Source of the DNA: a virus
Length of the DNA stretch: 32,012 nt
IMG/VR virus record: IMGVR_UViG_3300048033_000737
Coordinates: 1-32,012 of that record
Strand: one strand, 5' to 3'
Below, piece after piece: positions 16,152 to 24,137 of this stretch (the first letter of the stretch is position 1; each line of letters begins with the position of its first letter). The notes beneath the pieces were generated by a model. The model made no database searches. It saw only the letters and a program-made list of their open reading frames with translations, and had not been told where the DNA came from. A program made the position numbers and the translations under genes.

Positions 16152-17882
16152 ATGGCACGTAAATTTAGACACAACGGTTCCACGAATACAGGTATTCAAC
16201 GTGGTAAGCGTTATAAATATGACTCAACAGGTAACATCACAGAGATTACTGGTACTCCAGATATGTCATCAGATGATATTATCTTTTCAGGTACAAAATC
16301 ATCAATTAGACGTATTGCAGACCTAGAACGTAACGTATCAATTCTAGCGGCAAAAGACTCAGGTGATGGTGGTGCAACAATCGCCAAAACTATGAGCGGT
16401 AAAGTCAAATTCAAAAACAATATTGAAGTTGATGGTACACTAGAAGCAGACGGTAACGTTGATGTTGCAGGTACATTAGATGTACAAGCAGGTCTAACTC
16501 TTGGTTCAGTTGCACAAGAAGTTATAATGGATGTAATCGGTGGTATGGTTTCGGGTAACACTGAATCAGGCATCACAGTAACATATGATGATTCATCAAA
16601 CGAATTTGATTTTGATATCACATCAGCACCAAAATGGGAAACTGCACGTACTATTACGTTAGGCGGCGATTTAAGCGGGTCAGTAAGTATTGATGGTTCG
16701 CAAGGCGTTACATTAACGGCAACAGTTGCGGACGATTCACACGCACATATTATCAGTAACGTTGATGGTTTACAAACTGCGCTTGATTCCAAACAGGACT
16801 CAGGTAATTTTGTAACAACAACTAGTTCACAAGCACTAGGTACAGCATCAAATGTTTTAACATTTTCTGCAAACACATTAACATTAGCACGTGGTGATGG
16901 TTCAACTGATACAGTTAACCTATCAGCATACCTAGACGATACTAACGCGGCAAAAATCACATCAGGTTCAATGGCATCAAATGGCGTTGCAACATTTACA
17001 CGTGATGATTCTTCAACGTTTACAGTTGATATGTCAGTTCTACTAGATAATGACAACTTAGCACGTATCACAACAGCAGGCTGGAATACTAGCAACGGTG
17101 TTTTAACTCTAACACGTAATGATAATTCAACTGTAACAGTTGACTTAGATGACCGTTATGCAACAACAAGCGGAGCCCGTGCGTTGGCGGCATCGGCGTT
17201 ATCAGTTTCTAATGATACCATCACACTAACTAAAGGTGACGGCACATCAGAATCAGTAACAGTTTCAGATGCTAACTCAGACAACTATCTAACTGGCGCT
17301 TCATTCAGTACTTCAAATGGTGTTCTAACACTAACACGTACAAATGGTGACGTAACAGTTGATTTAGATAGTCGTTACACAGACAACGGTTATGCAGACA
17401 CTATGAACCAACATGTTCGTACAACTGATTCACCAAGTTTCGTGGCAGTTACAGCAGACGACTTCAACGGTACGGCGACATATGCAAAATATGCCGACCT
17501 TGCTGAAAGATATGCGGCAGACGCCCCATATGAAGAAGGTACTGTGTTAGTATTTGGTGGTGAAGCAGAAGTCACATCATCTCAAGGTTACGCATCTAAT
17601 AAGATTGCAGGTGTTGTTTCAATTAAGCCAGCAGTAGCAATGAACAGTGAAGCAGGTAACTCACAAACTCACCCATATGTAGCACTACAAGGTCGTGTTC
17701 CAGTTAAAGTTGTAGGTCTAGTATCTAAAGGCGACATTCTTGTTGCATCGGATATCGTAGGTACTGCAACAGTTTGGAAAGAAACAGACACAGACCCACG
17801 TATGACTGCATACATCGGTATCGCTATCGAAGATAAGAACGTAGGCGGCACGGGTATGGTAGAAGTTAAAGTAGGTAAGTAA
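16152..17882 (+). CDS. Fibre-like structural protein 5, with shared C-terminal domain
   Basis: 576 aa. The N-terminus differs from the others (ARKFRHNGSTNTGIQRGKRY) and includes a possible coiled coil near residues 52-68 (IRRIADLERNVSILAAK). It has the ARTITLGGDLSGSVSIDGS segment near 170-190 shared with fibre 2, then repeated short units of the form SNGVLTLTRNDNSTVTVDLD, and the C-terminal domain from about 440 (AKYADLAERYAADAPYEEGT). AAGGAG ribosome site. No late octamer in its own leader, so it is probably read from the promoter before fibre 4. A terminator follows. Likely fibre or fibre-associated protein. Confidence 0.73.
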   Translation: MARKFRHNGSTNTGIQRGKRYKYDSTGNITEITGTPDMSSDDIIFSGTKSSIRRIADLERNVSILAAKDSGDGGATIAKTMSGKVKFKNNIEVDGTLEADGNVDVAGTLDVQAGLTLGSVAQEVIMDVIGGMVSGNTESGITVTYDDSSNEFDFDITSAPKWETARTITLGGDLSGSVSIDGSQGVTLTATVADDSHAHIISNVDGLQTALDSKQDSGNFVTTTSSQALGTASNVLTFSANTLTLARGDGSTDTVNLSAYLDDTNAAKITSGSMASNGVATFTRDDSSTFTVDMSVLLDNDNLARITTAGWNTSNGVLTLTRNDNSTVTVDLDDRYATTSGARALAASALSVSNDTITLTKGDGTSESVTVSDANSDNYLTGASFSTSNGVLTLTRTNGDVTVDLDSRYTDNGYADTMNQHVRTTDSPSFVAVTADDFNGTATYAKYADLAERYAADAPYEEGTVLVFGGEAEVTSSQGYASNKIAGVVSIKPAVAMNSEAGNSQTHPYVALQGRVPVKVVGLVSKGDILVASDIVGTATVWKETDTDPRMTAYIGIAIEDKNVGGTGMVEVKVGK

Positions 17883-17905
17883 TTACACTTTACTCTAAGT
17901 TATTT

Positions 17906-17932
17906 AAAGGGAGCAGAAATGCTCCCTTTTTT
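17906..17932. terminator. Strong terminator between convergent genes
   Basis: AAAGGGAGCA (17906-17915) pairs with TGCTCCCTTT (17920-17929) around a GAAA tetraloop, followed by T's to 17932. The A-tract on the other side lets it serve the minus-strand gene that ends at 17941 as well, though it lies just past that stop. Confidence 0.92.
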
Positions 17933-17940
17933 ATTGCCTA

Positions 17941-18642
17941 TTAGCAAAAGAATTTTTTGAGTGTGTTGTACAGGCTTGTACGAGTAGCAGATGTGTCTTC
18001 AGTTGTATTGTCATTAATCCATTCTGGGAATGCATGAAATAACTTTTTCCATTGTAGCATTTCATTATGCAAATCAACAATTTTTTTGATATATTCACTA
18101 GTATTAGAGAAGTTGAATTCTACCTTCAACTCATTGATGCGTTCCTTACATTCTTTTAAGTCTTCTAAATCTTTATCGATAGCAAGTAATATAGTTTCAA
18201 ATTCTTGCGTATTTTTAAACTTTTCTATTAGAAACATATGATGTTTGTTCTTGGGTCTATCCTCATATAGGAACATGATTTCTTGCAAATCATAGTATAA
18301 CGCCTTGACTGGATTGATACTCTCTCTGTATCTTTTAATAACCTCGGGAATAGCAAATTTGGTATCCTCAGTACATAGATTTTCGAGTACACTTGATGCC
18401 AAGAAGTTAATTCGTGTTCTGCTAGTTGTTAAGTTTTTTCTGGACTTTTCTCTAATCTTATCAATAACGATGTCTACTAATCGTTTTGTGTCTTTATCTA
18501 AGTTCTTTTTTAGATACTCAACATGTCCTGGAGTTGCAGATACAACAGAGGTACGTAGATTATCTGTAATCTTTCCAGTTTTCAGGAACTCTTTACAGTC
18601 ACGTATAAATCGTTGTTTTTTGAAATCTATGATTTCGTTCAT
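17941..18642 (-). CDS. Unknown 233-aa helical protein
   Basis: Start chosen at the ATG at 18642, where an AGGAG site sits 5-6 bases upstream, rather than an upstream GTG at 18657. The product begins MNEIIDFKKQRFIRDCKEFL and is charged and mainly helical throughout, with no membrane segment, signal peptide or recognisable catalytic motif. Lys/Glu/Leu-rich helices at about residues 110-200 could form a coiled coil. It is the last gene of the minus-strand block, after Nudix. A near-late element (TGTAAATA) lies just upstream on the minus strand. I do not recognise a family. Confidence 0.7.
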   Translation of the reverse strand: MNEIIDFKKQRFIRDCKEFLKTGKITDNLRTSVVSATPGHVEYLKKNLDKDTKRLVDIVIDKIREKSRKNLTTSRTRINFLASSVLENLCTEDTKFAIPEVIKRYRESINPVKALYYDLQEIMFLYEDRPKNKHHMFLIEKFKNTQEFETILLAIDKDLEDLKECKERINELKVEFNFSNTSEYIKKIVDLHNEMLQWKKLFHAFPEWINDNTTEDTSATRTSLYNTLKKFFC

Positions 18643-18683
18643 CTTATCTCCTAACACTAGTATTTACACTAATTAGAAGAAAA

Positions 18684-19109
18684 TTATAGTGATACTATAA
18701 TGTCCCTGACAATTTTGAGTTTGTTCTTTTTGAATAAAGTTCTACGTGTGCCGGGGTGAAGTGGCTTGGGTATATGGTGTCTATCTACCCATGTATACCC
18801 ACCTGATTCGTTATTAAGTTTTGGTATAAATTCTTTGCTGACAATGATAACAAATGAATAATAACTAAAATTTTTGTCACGTGAATGATATTGGTCTAAT
18901 GGATATATTCGTTCAATATCATTTATTCGGTCGATGTCTAATTCTTCTTCAATTTCTCTTAGTAATGCTTGTGCTATATTTTCTTTGTCTTCGACTTTCC
19001 CACCGAAGAAACCCCAATTTCTTGGTTGTGACCCTTCTTTTGTTCTTTGTTGTAGTAATAAACGTTTTGTATCTTTTGCTATGATACACGCCCCTGCCGC
19101 TCTAATCAT
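18684..19109 (-). CDS. Nudix hydrolase
   Basis: Nudix enzymes hydrolyse nucleoside diphosphates linked to another moiety, such as oxidised dNTPs, ADP-ribose, NAD or capped RNA ends. The 141-aa product has a Nudix box at residues 37-59: Gly37, Glu43 and the core Arg51-Glu52-Ile-Glu-Glu55-Glu56. The Gly normally next to last in the box is Asp58. The metal-binding glutamates are intact, so it is probably active. The N-terminus (MIRAAGACIIAKDTKRLLLQ) is the usual first beta strand pair, and NWGFFGGKVE resembles MutT/ADP-ribose-type members. Substrate cannot be told. It starts 9 bases after the gp15 stop, so it is in the same unit as neck genes gp14 and gp15. Confidence 0.9.
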   Translation of the reverse strand: MIRAAGACIIAKDTKRLLLQQRTKEGSQPRNWGFFGGKVEDKENIAQALLREIEEELDIDRINDIERIYPLDQYHSRDKNFSYYSFVIIVSKEFIPKLNNESGGYTWVDRHHIPKPLHPGTRRTLFKKNKLKIVRDIIVSL

Positions 19110-19118
19110 TTATCTGCC

Positions 19119-20501
19119 TTATGGTGTTGTTGTGACTAATTCTAGTCTCCAGTAGCCGCTTTCATAAATTCCTTGGAATGTATCTGACCATTCGCCCTTT
19201 TCAAATTTAAACTGTTGCATAGTATATGTGTTCGTTACATACGCACGTAGTGAGTACTCACTTGCATCAAAACTTACAACCCATTCGCTACCATTGTATT
19301 CAATGATATCATTTTTAGATATTTCAATACCAAAGTGACTGCTACTTGTAGCATCAGTCAATGATAAGTATCTTTGTCCTGTGGCGACATTAGGTATTCC
19401 ATTGAATCCCGGTCTTGCCGTAACAGCATCAATAATTCTATCTACTGAATTTACTGTATTTGTTGGCAATGTAGCAGTATCTACACTGAATGATAATAAC
19501 TCCGCGTCACTTGTTGCGGATATTGTACCAATGACATCAGCATTTAAGTCTTCTATTTCGCCATGATATTTAAGTCTTAATCTGGACACACCATCGTCTA
19601 GTGTCCCATAATTTTCTAATACTGTGTCCCATGTTATATTATTGTCGTAGTTGCCATTTGCTAATGGTTGCAATGTAACGTTTCCATTTACATCTTCTCC
19701 TACTTTCAATGCATAGTTTTCAGGTGTTACGATAACACTTGATTGTTTTTCTAAATCTCTAAAGAATTCAAACGCATCAGGGTCATAATCTAATGTATCT
19801 AAATCAGTATAATTGTATATATTATGAATAATATTTCTAATAACATTTTGTCTTGTCACCTGTGCTGGAGGGTTAATCCAAATAGGTATTTGAAAAGTCA
19901 ATGTTGCGATATCTATCTGGTCTTCGATTCCTGCAGGAATGCCCCGACTTGTCCATTGTATGTCAGTCATTTCTACAACTGTGATTGTTGTCCAATCTAC
20001 GGGATTATCGTTGTGTTGTATTTCTAATGCTGGATTAAATAATACTAACATCTGTTCGAGTAATTGAAGTTTTTGGTCTGTATTAGAAGTCCATACATCA
20101 ACCTGCATATTTAACAGATACGGTACTGGCATTAATCTTTTTACACTATATTTTTGTCCAGTTTCATTCGTATATTGTTTAGCAACCGGGTCATACTTTC
20201 TTTCGTTGACACTTACTGCATCATTAAAGAATGGTTCTTGTAAACGTTGCCTGTCTGGTATTAACCCTTGAACCCAACATGCAATAAATGGTGCAGAGTT
20301 AATAATATTTTCTGAATTCCCTTTTAGAATTGTTGAAGCCATACGAGACACATCTCCATATCTTGCTGGTACTCTGATATAATAGTCTGTAACGTTGTCG
20401 TTCATCTTCTTTCCTGTCTTTACAGAAAATCCACTAAACATTCTTACAAACTGTAATATATATCTTCTTATTTGTTCATCATAGAAATGTTCTTGGCTCA
20501 T
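19119..20501 (-). CDS. 15: Tail terminator / sheath stabiliser gp15, with C-terminal extension
   Basis: gp15 caps the finished tail tube and sheath and joins the tail to the neck. The first 240 residues match gp15: FYDEQIRRYILQFVRMFSGF at the N-terminus, a VPARYGD segment, PVPYLLNMQVDVWTSNTDQK near 125-145, EQMLVLFNPALEIQ near 149-162 and an IPIWINPPAQV segment near 210-220. The product is 460 aa against 272 in T4. The added C-terminal part includes a beta region and, from about residue 375, GQRYLSLTD...IIEYNGSEWVVSFD...QFKFEKGEWS...GYWRLEL. This resembles the Trp-containing modules of the sheath and gp14 here. It follows gp14 with a 1-base gap. Confidence 0.88.
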   Translation of the reverse strand: MSQEHFYDEQIRRYILQFVRMFSGFSVKTGKKMNDNVTDYYIRVPARYGDVSRMASTILKGNSENIINSAPFIACWVQGLIPDRQRLQEPFFNDAVSVNERKYDPVAKQYTNETGQKYSVKRLMPVPYLLNMQVDVWTSNTDQKLQLLEQMLVLFNPALEIQHNDNPVDWTTITVVEMTDIQWTSRGIPAGIEDQIDIATLTFQIPIWINPPAQVTRQNVIRNIIHNIYNYTDLDTLDYDPDAFEFFRDLEKQSSVIVTPENYALKVGEDVNGNVTLQPLANGNYDNNITWDTVLENYGTLDDGVSRLRLKYHGEIEDLNADVIGTISATSDAELLSFSVDTATLPTNTVNSVDRIIDAVTARPGFNGIPNVATGQRYLSLTDATSSSHFGIEISKNDIIEYNGSEWVVSFDASEYSLRAYVTNTYTMQQFKFEKGEWSDTFQGIYESGYWRLELVTTTP

Positions 20502-20502
20502 A

Positions 20503-21498
20503 TTAATCCACCTTCGGTCTTACCGCTTTAGATAAGTTTACTTTTGATTTTATTTGTGTACCATCGTCAAGTATTACACTACCATCATTATTGATAAATT
20601 TGTGGTGTAAGTGATGCCCAACTTCCCATGCACCGTCATCGTCTTCTATCTTATACCATTTGTTATCTCTATATTGAAATAGTCTACTTGGAGTATAATC
20701 AGTACGTAAGAAATACGAATCTTCAGCAGGACTATCCGGAAATTGTGTCCCGTTTGCTACTGTGGCATAGTCTATATCTTCAGGATGGTCACCTTGTGTT
20801 GCGTAAACCATATTATTTGTTCTGTAATCCCAGTATTTTCCTGGAACATTTTCTTGTGCTTCATCTACAATTGCATCAGTTATTTGAAGTTCTTTGTTGT
20901 ATGTTGACAAGATATTTTTCAAGTCATCTGCTTCTTCACCAGTACCAAGAATATCTGAGTACTCTTGTGTGTCCTGTAGTTGTTTACAACGAACACGCCA
21001 AATATGCGGCCACCAACCTGCATCAAATCCTTCAGCACCTTTAGTTGCTTCTTGTACGACCCAATATTGATTGACAGCATCACTATCTTCTTCTAGTAAC
21101 ATATCTTCTCTCATATGAGGCAGTTCGATTACATCACCAGTCATAATTTTACGACCTAGTTGATTGACCATCTCGTTCAAATGTAGAGTGAACACTTGTT
21201 GGTCATTACCTAAGAACATACCGAACTGTGATAATTCAAAGTCTTGGTCAGTTACAGTATATACACCTCTTAAATCGTAAATTTCAGTATCATACTTTCG
21301 GTCACGATTTTCCATAAACAATAAATCTTGTATTGCTGGTTGGGCAGGGTCATAATTAGGGTCAGTTTCGTCCTGAGACCCTAGATACTTGTGTATCAAT
21401 AATGAAGTTCCGCCATGGTCAAAGTGTGCTTTGACTGTCTTATCAGCGAATTTGTAATCATTGCCCTTACGAGGGTTCCATAAACTTAATCTTGGCAT
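20503..21498 (-). CDS. 14: Neck protein gp14-like
   Basis: Neck protein that with gp13 closes the filled head and binds the tail. The 331-aa product (T4 gp14 is 256 aa) has gp14-like order: an N-terminal segment, DTEIYDLRGVYTVTDQDFEL near residues 70-90, SQFGMFLGNDQQVFTLHLNE near 90-110, then a GDVIELPH segment and WVVQEATKG, followed by WRVRCKQLQDTQEYSDILGT. A C-terminal module near 247-285 (DSYFLRTDYTPSRLFQYRDN, then KWYKIED) resembles the decoration modules in gp15 and the sheath. The gene before gp15 in T4 order is gp14, which agrees. Sequence similarity is weaker than for gp15. A GATAAATA element on the minus strand is 25 bases upstream. Confidence 0.75.
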   Translation of the reverse strand: MPRLSLWNPRKGNDYKFADKTVKAHFDHGGTSLLIHKYLGSQDETDPNYDPAQPAIQDLLFMENRDRKYDTEIYDLRGVYTVTDQDFELSQFGMFLGNDQQVFTLHLNEMVNQLGRKIMTGDVIELPHMREDMLLEEDSDAVNQYWVVQEATKGAEGFDAGWWPHIWRVRCKQLQDTQEYSDILGTGEEADDLKNILSTYNKELQITDAIVDEAQENVPGKYWDYRTNNMVYATQGDHPEDIDYATVANGTQFPDSPAEDSYFLRTDYTPSRLFQYRDNKWYKIEDDDGAWEVGHHLHHKFINNDGSVILDDGTQIKSKVNLSKAVRPKVD

Positions 21499-21509
21499 AA
21501 AAATTTTCC

Positions 21510-21538
21510 TTGACTTATTACTGTATTTATCATATAAT
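21510..21538 (+). promoter_or_regulatory. Sigma70-type promoter for PhyH gene
   Basis: TTGACT (21510-21515), 17-base spacer, TATAAT (21533-21538): near-perfect bacterial housekeeping promoter, 28 bases before the ATG at 21567. The spacer contains the minus-strand late octamer. Confidence 0.8.
21524..21531 (-). promoter_or_regulatory. Late promoter GATAAATA for gp14-gp15-Nudix block (minus strand)
   Basis: TATTTATC on the plus strand reads GATAAATA on the minus strand, ending 25 bases before the gp14-like ATG. It lies inside the spacer of the opposing sigma70-type promoter. Confidence 0.65.
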
Positions 21539-21566
21539 AGTACTTATCTATATTTAAGGATTTAAA

Positions 21567-22250
21567 ATGAATGAAGGATATACAATAATACGTGGTATGT
21601 TGCCTAGTATGGTAACACATCAATTCAAATTATGGGCTATGAACCCAGAAAGATGTCATCGTGGGAACGCCGTAAACGGGAAATACTACAATAAACATCG
21701 AAAGGGAAGAGAATATGACTGTTGGTGGACAACTGCGCCTCCTGTCGAAATGTGGAGTCCTATAGTACAACAATTGCATACTTATATAAGTGCGCTATTC
21801 GAATCAGAAGATTGGGGCATTCATGGAGTAGATTGTATTACTACACGTCCTGGTAGTTCAAAGATTAGAGCGCACATTGATAGTCCTTATCGTTTTGATG
21901 AATATGCAACGTCAGAAGAAACATTGGGCGTCCAGGTAATTATACCCTTAGACCAGTTTACATTAGAAAATGGTGCAACATCATTTATACCTGGAAGTCA
22001 TGCAGAAATGATTCATTACAAAGATATTGAAGAATTTCAGGAAATATATGATGAACGAATCAGAAATGAAGGAGTACAATTTTTGTCTCAACCTGGTGAT
22101 GTATTGATGTATAATGGAAGAACGTTACACAGCACAATGCCAAATAATGCAGACACATTTCGTAGTGCATTGTTAATAAACGCTCTTTCCAAAGATATAA
22201 TAGACAAGACAAATTTGCTTGATAAAAACACAGATAGAAAAAAAACTTGA
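21567..22250 (+). CDS. PhyH-family Fe(II)/2-oxoglutarate dioxygenase
   Basis: Non-heme iron oxygenase of the phytanoyl-CoA dioxygenase superfamily, using 2-oxoglutarate and oxygen to hydroxylate a small molecule, protein or nucleic acid. In the 227-aa product the iron ligands are His103 and Asp105 (RAHIDSPY) and His188 (GRTLHSTMP), with Arg199 (DTFRSALLIN) for the 2-oxoglutarate carboxylate. A GATSFIPGSH segment near 136-145 is typical. Such genes are common in marine T4-like phages, where the substrate is not known. It has its own sigma70-type promoter, so it is probably expressed earlier than the structural genes around it. Confidence 0.9.
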   Translation: MNEGYTIIRGMLPSMVTHQFKLWAMNPERCHRGNAVNGKYYNKHRKGREYDCWWTTAPPVEMWSPIVQQLHTYISALFESEDWGIHGVDCITTRPGSSKIRAHIDSPYRFDEYATSEETLGVQVIIPLDQFTLENGATSFIPGSHAEMIHYKDIEEFQEIYDERIRNEGVQFLSQPGDVLMYNGRTLHSTMPNNADTFRSALLINALSKDIIDKTNLLDKNTDRKKT

Positions 22251-22275
22251 CAAATTGGTGCTTTTGTAGTTAAAT
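22247..22275 (+). promoter_or_regulatory. Sigma70-like promoter for 425-aa gene
   Basis: TTGACA (22247-22252), 17-base spacer, TTAAAT (22270-22275; 4 of 6 to TATAAT). Lies at the end of the PhyH gene, 46 bases before the next ATG. Confidence 0.5.
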
Positions 22276-22321
22276 ATAAACAGTAACGACTATATACTTT
22301 TAAAATAGGAGACGAAATCCA

Positions 22322-23599
22322 ATGGCGATTAAACTTGCTAAGAGAAAAAAATCAGCACAGCGTGGCTCAAAATATACAGATATATCGTATACTGGACCAG
22401 AACCTACATGGAAAGATGCAGACACATGGTCAGGCGAAAAATATTATAGAGAACGTAATCGCACAACTACGTTTTATGCATACTATTATAAATCAAAAGA
22501 TTTTGTTGTTTGGGCAGTTGACTGGATGAAAGAAAACGGTTATACTAAAGAACAAATAAAAGCATATAAGTCAGCGGAAGATTGGCGTACAAAAAGTACA
22601 ATAGCAAGTTATGCCAGAGCATTGATGAATGGTATGCCTGAAAATAATGAAGGTGTACCGGCATACTTAGATACATTGGCTGGGGTATCAGCAACATGTG
22701 TACGTGATGCAACTGATATAGTTAAAGAAGAAATCAATAAGATTATTGAAATCGGTGCAAAAATTTTAGAAGAAAAGAAAGAAGTAGAAGAAGTTGCAGT
22801 AAACAAATATAGACCATCTATTCAGCAGTTGTTACGTGACAAAGCGTTATCAATGACAGATGATATCGAAGAATTTATTGATAATTTTGATAACACTGCA
22901 AAAATGTTGAAAGAGTTTGACCCTTATAAACTACTAATAAGAGAGCAGGCAAAGGCAAATCATGCAAAGATTATTCTTAATCAGTATAAGCCAGTAGCAG
23001 ACGAACTAGATGAATTACTGAATCCTCCCAAGCGGATGAATGAAAGACAAAAAGATTTCTATGAACAACTTAAAGAAGGTTATGCTTACCTGACTAAGCC
23101 TGAAATTAAGGTAATGTATAAGATGTACCTATCTATTGTTGAAGCATGTGATATGATTATCGCTAAAGCAAAAGCAACAAGAACACCGCGTAAGAAGAAA
23201 CCAGTTAGTGCAGAAAAGCAAGTTGCAAAGTTTAAGTATATGAAGCAACATGTAGATACTAAGACAGTTAGTATGAATCCAGTAGAGATTGTAGGCGCAC
23301 AAGCAGTTCTTGTGTATAATACAAAGAACAGAAAACTAGGTATTTACTATGCTAGTAATATTGACCCTAAAGGATTAGGTAGAGAAGGCTCTGGACTTAG
23401 TGTCAAGGGAACAACTATTCAAGGCTTTGATGAAAAGAATAGTGTGCATAAAACATTGCGTAAACCAGAAGAACAACTTTCTAAGTTTAAGAAAATTACC
23501 AAACGTTCATTGCAGAAAGAATTCGGAGCAATTAATTCTGTAGAGACTAAAATGAACGGCCGTTTTAATGATAACAGTTTAATAATTAAGGTTTTCTGA
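22322..23599 (+). CDS. Unknown 425-aa basic protein, conserved-phage-type C-terminus
   Basis: Lys-rich protein with a basic N-terminus (MAIKLAKRKKSAQRGSKYTD), a Trp/Tyr-rich segment near 30-75, a helical middle (residues 120-310), a basic patch ATRTPRKKKPVSAEKQVAK near 286-304, and a compact beta C-terminal region near 330-425 (AVLVYNTKNRKLGIYY, then LSVKGTTIQGFDEKNSVHKT). I recall similar C-termini in unassigned proteins of other marine T4-like phages. No catalytic motif is evident, and nucleic-acid binding is only suggested by charge. AGGAG ribosome site. It has a sigma70-like promoter rather than a late octamer. Confidence 0.7.
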   Translation: MAIKLAKRKKSAQRGSKYTDISYTGPEPTWKDADTWSGEKYYRERNRTTTFYAYYYKSKDFVVWAVDWMKENGYTKEQIKAYKSAEDWRTKSTIASYARALMNGMPENNEGVPAYLDTLAGVSATCVRDATDIVKEEINKIIEIGAKILEEKKEVEEVAVNKYRPSIQQLLRDKALSMTDDIEEFIDNFDNTAKMLKEFDPYKLLIREQAKANHAKIILNQYKPVADELDELLNPPKRMNERQKDFYEQLKEGYAYLTKPEIKVMYKMYLSIVEACDMIIAKAKATRTPRKKKPVSAEKQVAKFKYMKQHVDTKTVSMNPVEIVGAQAVLVYNTKNRKLGIYYASNIDPKGLGREGSGLSVKGTTIQGFDEKNSVHKTLRKPEEQLSKFKKITKRSLQKEFGAINSVETKMNGRFNDNSLIIKVF

Positions 23600-23605
23600 T
23601 AAATA
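23598..23605 (+). promoter_or_regulatory. Late promoter GATAAATA
   Basis: Octamer starting next to the stop of the 425-aa gene, 48 bases before the ATG at 23654. Confidence 0.55.
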
Positions 23606-23653
23606 GTATTGTTGATGCACGACGGTGTATTGTTAATCTCAGGAGACATTATA

Positions 23654-24109
23654 ATGGCAAAACAGACATTCTATTTTTTAGAAACAACATTCCCTCAGGC
23701 GGTAGCAGATGCTAACACTGATAAGACTGGTTATGAGATTTCTCGTAGTTATTTGTGGGAATATATCCAAGAAACTGATTCAAAATATGCAAAAGCAATT
23801 GAGGGCTTTGTATTTGATGAGGTTAGACACTACCCTTGGAACGGTAACAAAGCAGGTGTTCGTATTAGATTTATGAGCGAAAGACATTTCACTCAATATA
23901 CTAAAATGGTTAAAGAATATAGAGCATGGGCAGAGGCAAATCGCGGCCTAGTATTTTCACATGAAGTTTCAGCAAACTTTGAATTGGGTGTTGAAGATAC
24001 GCCTTATAAAGCAGACGATGAAACAGAAATCGCCCCTACTTCATACGAACGCAGATTTATTCAATTGTTTGAAGATATCGCAGAAACACGTGGGTTTAAC
24101 GTATCGTAA
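23654..24109 (+). CDS. Unknown 151-aa protein
   Basis: Start set at the ATG at 23654, which has AGGAG 8 bases upstream. An earlier TTG/ATG in the frame overlaps the leader and has no ribosome site. The product begins MAKQTFYFLETTFPQAVADA, is soluble, mixed alpha/beta, and aromatic-rich, with an acidic stretch near residues 115-130. No motif or family was recognised. Its late octamer and position before gp13 suggest a virion or assembly role. A terminator-like hairpin follows. Confidence 0.65.
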   Translation: MAKQTFYFLETTFPQAVADANTDKTGYEISRSYLWEYIQETDSKYAKAIEGFVFDEVRHYPWNGNKAGVRIRFMSERHFTQYTKMVKEYRAWAEANRGLVFSHEVSANFELGVEDTPYKADDETEIAPTSYERRFIQLFEDIAETRGFNVS

Positions 24110-24137
24110 TATAAGTTGTTAAATTTAAATTAGTAGG

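Noticed and set aside
16212-16219. TATAAATA octamer inside fibre gene 5
   Set aside because: It lies within coding sequence 60 bases after the start, with no downstream gene start nearby, so chance is the simplest reading in AT-rich DNA.
16211-17095. 294-codon minus-strand open frame opposite fibre gene 5
   Set aside because: Thr/Ser/Val-rich product typical of the reverse of repeat-rich fibre codons; no ribosome site, promoter or recognisable motif. Same applies to the other antisense frames across the fibre genes.
7941-17882. Possible diversity-generating retroelement, prompted by the Mtd-type N-terminus in fibre 4
   Set aside because: No reverse transcriptase and no paired template/variable repeat were seen in the window; the exact repeats found are simple tandem or direct duplications.
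18683-18701. Palindrome ATTATAGT-GAT-ACTATAAT at the end of the Nudix gene
   Set aside because: AT-only stem overlapping the stop codon, no T-run, too weak to call a terminator or operator.
23609-23653. Upstream TTG/ATG start for the 151-aa gene
   Set aside because: No ribosome site, and the ATG at 23654 follows AGGAG at 8 bases.
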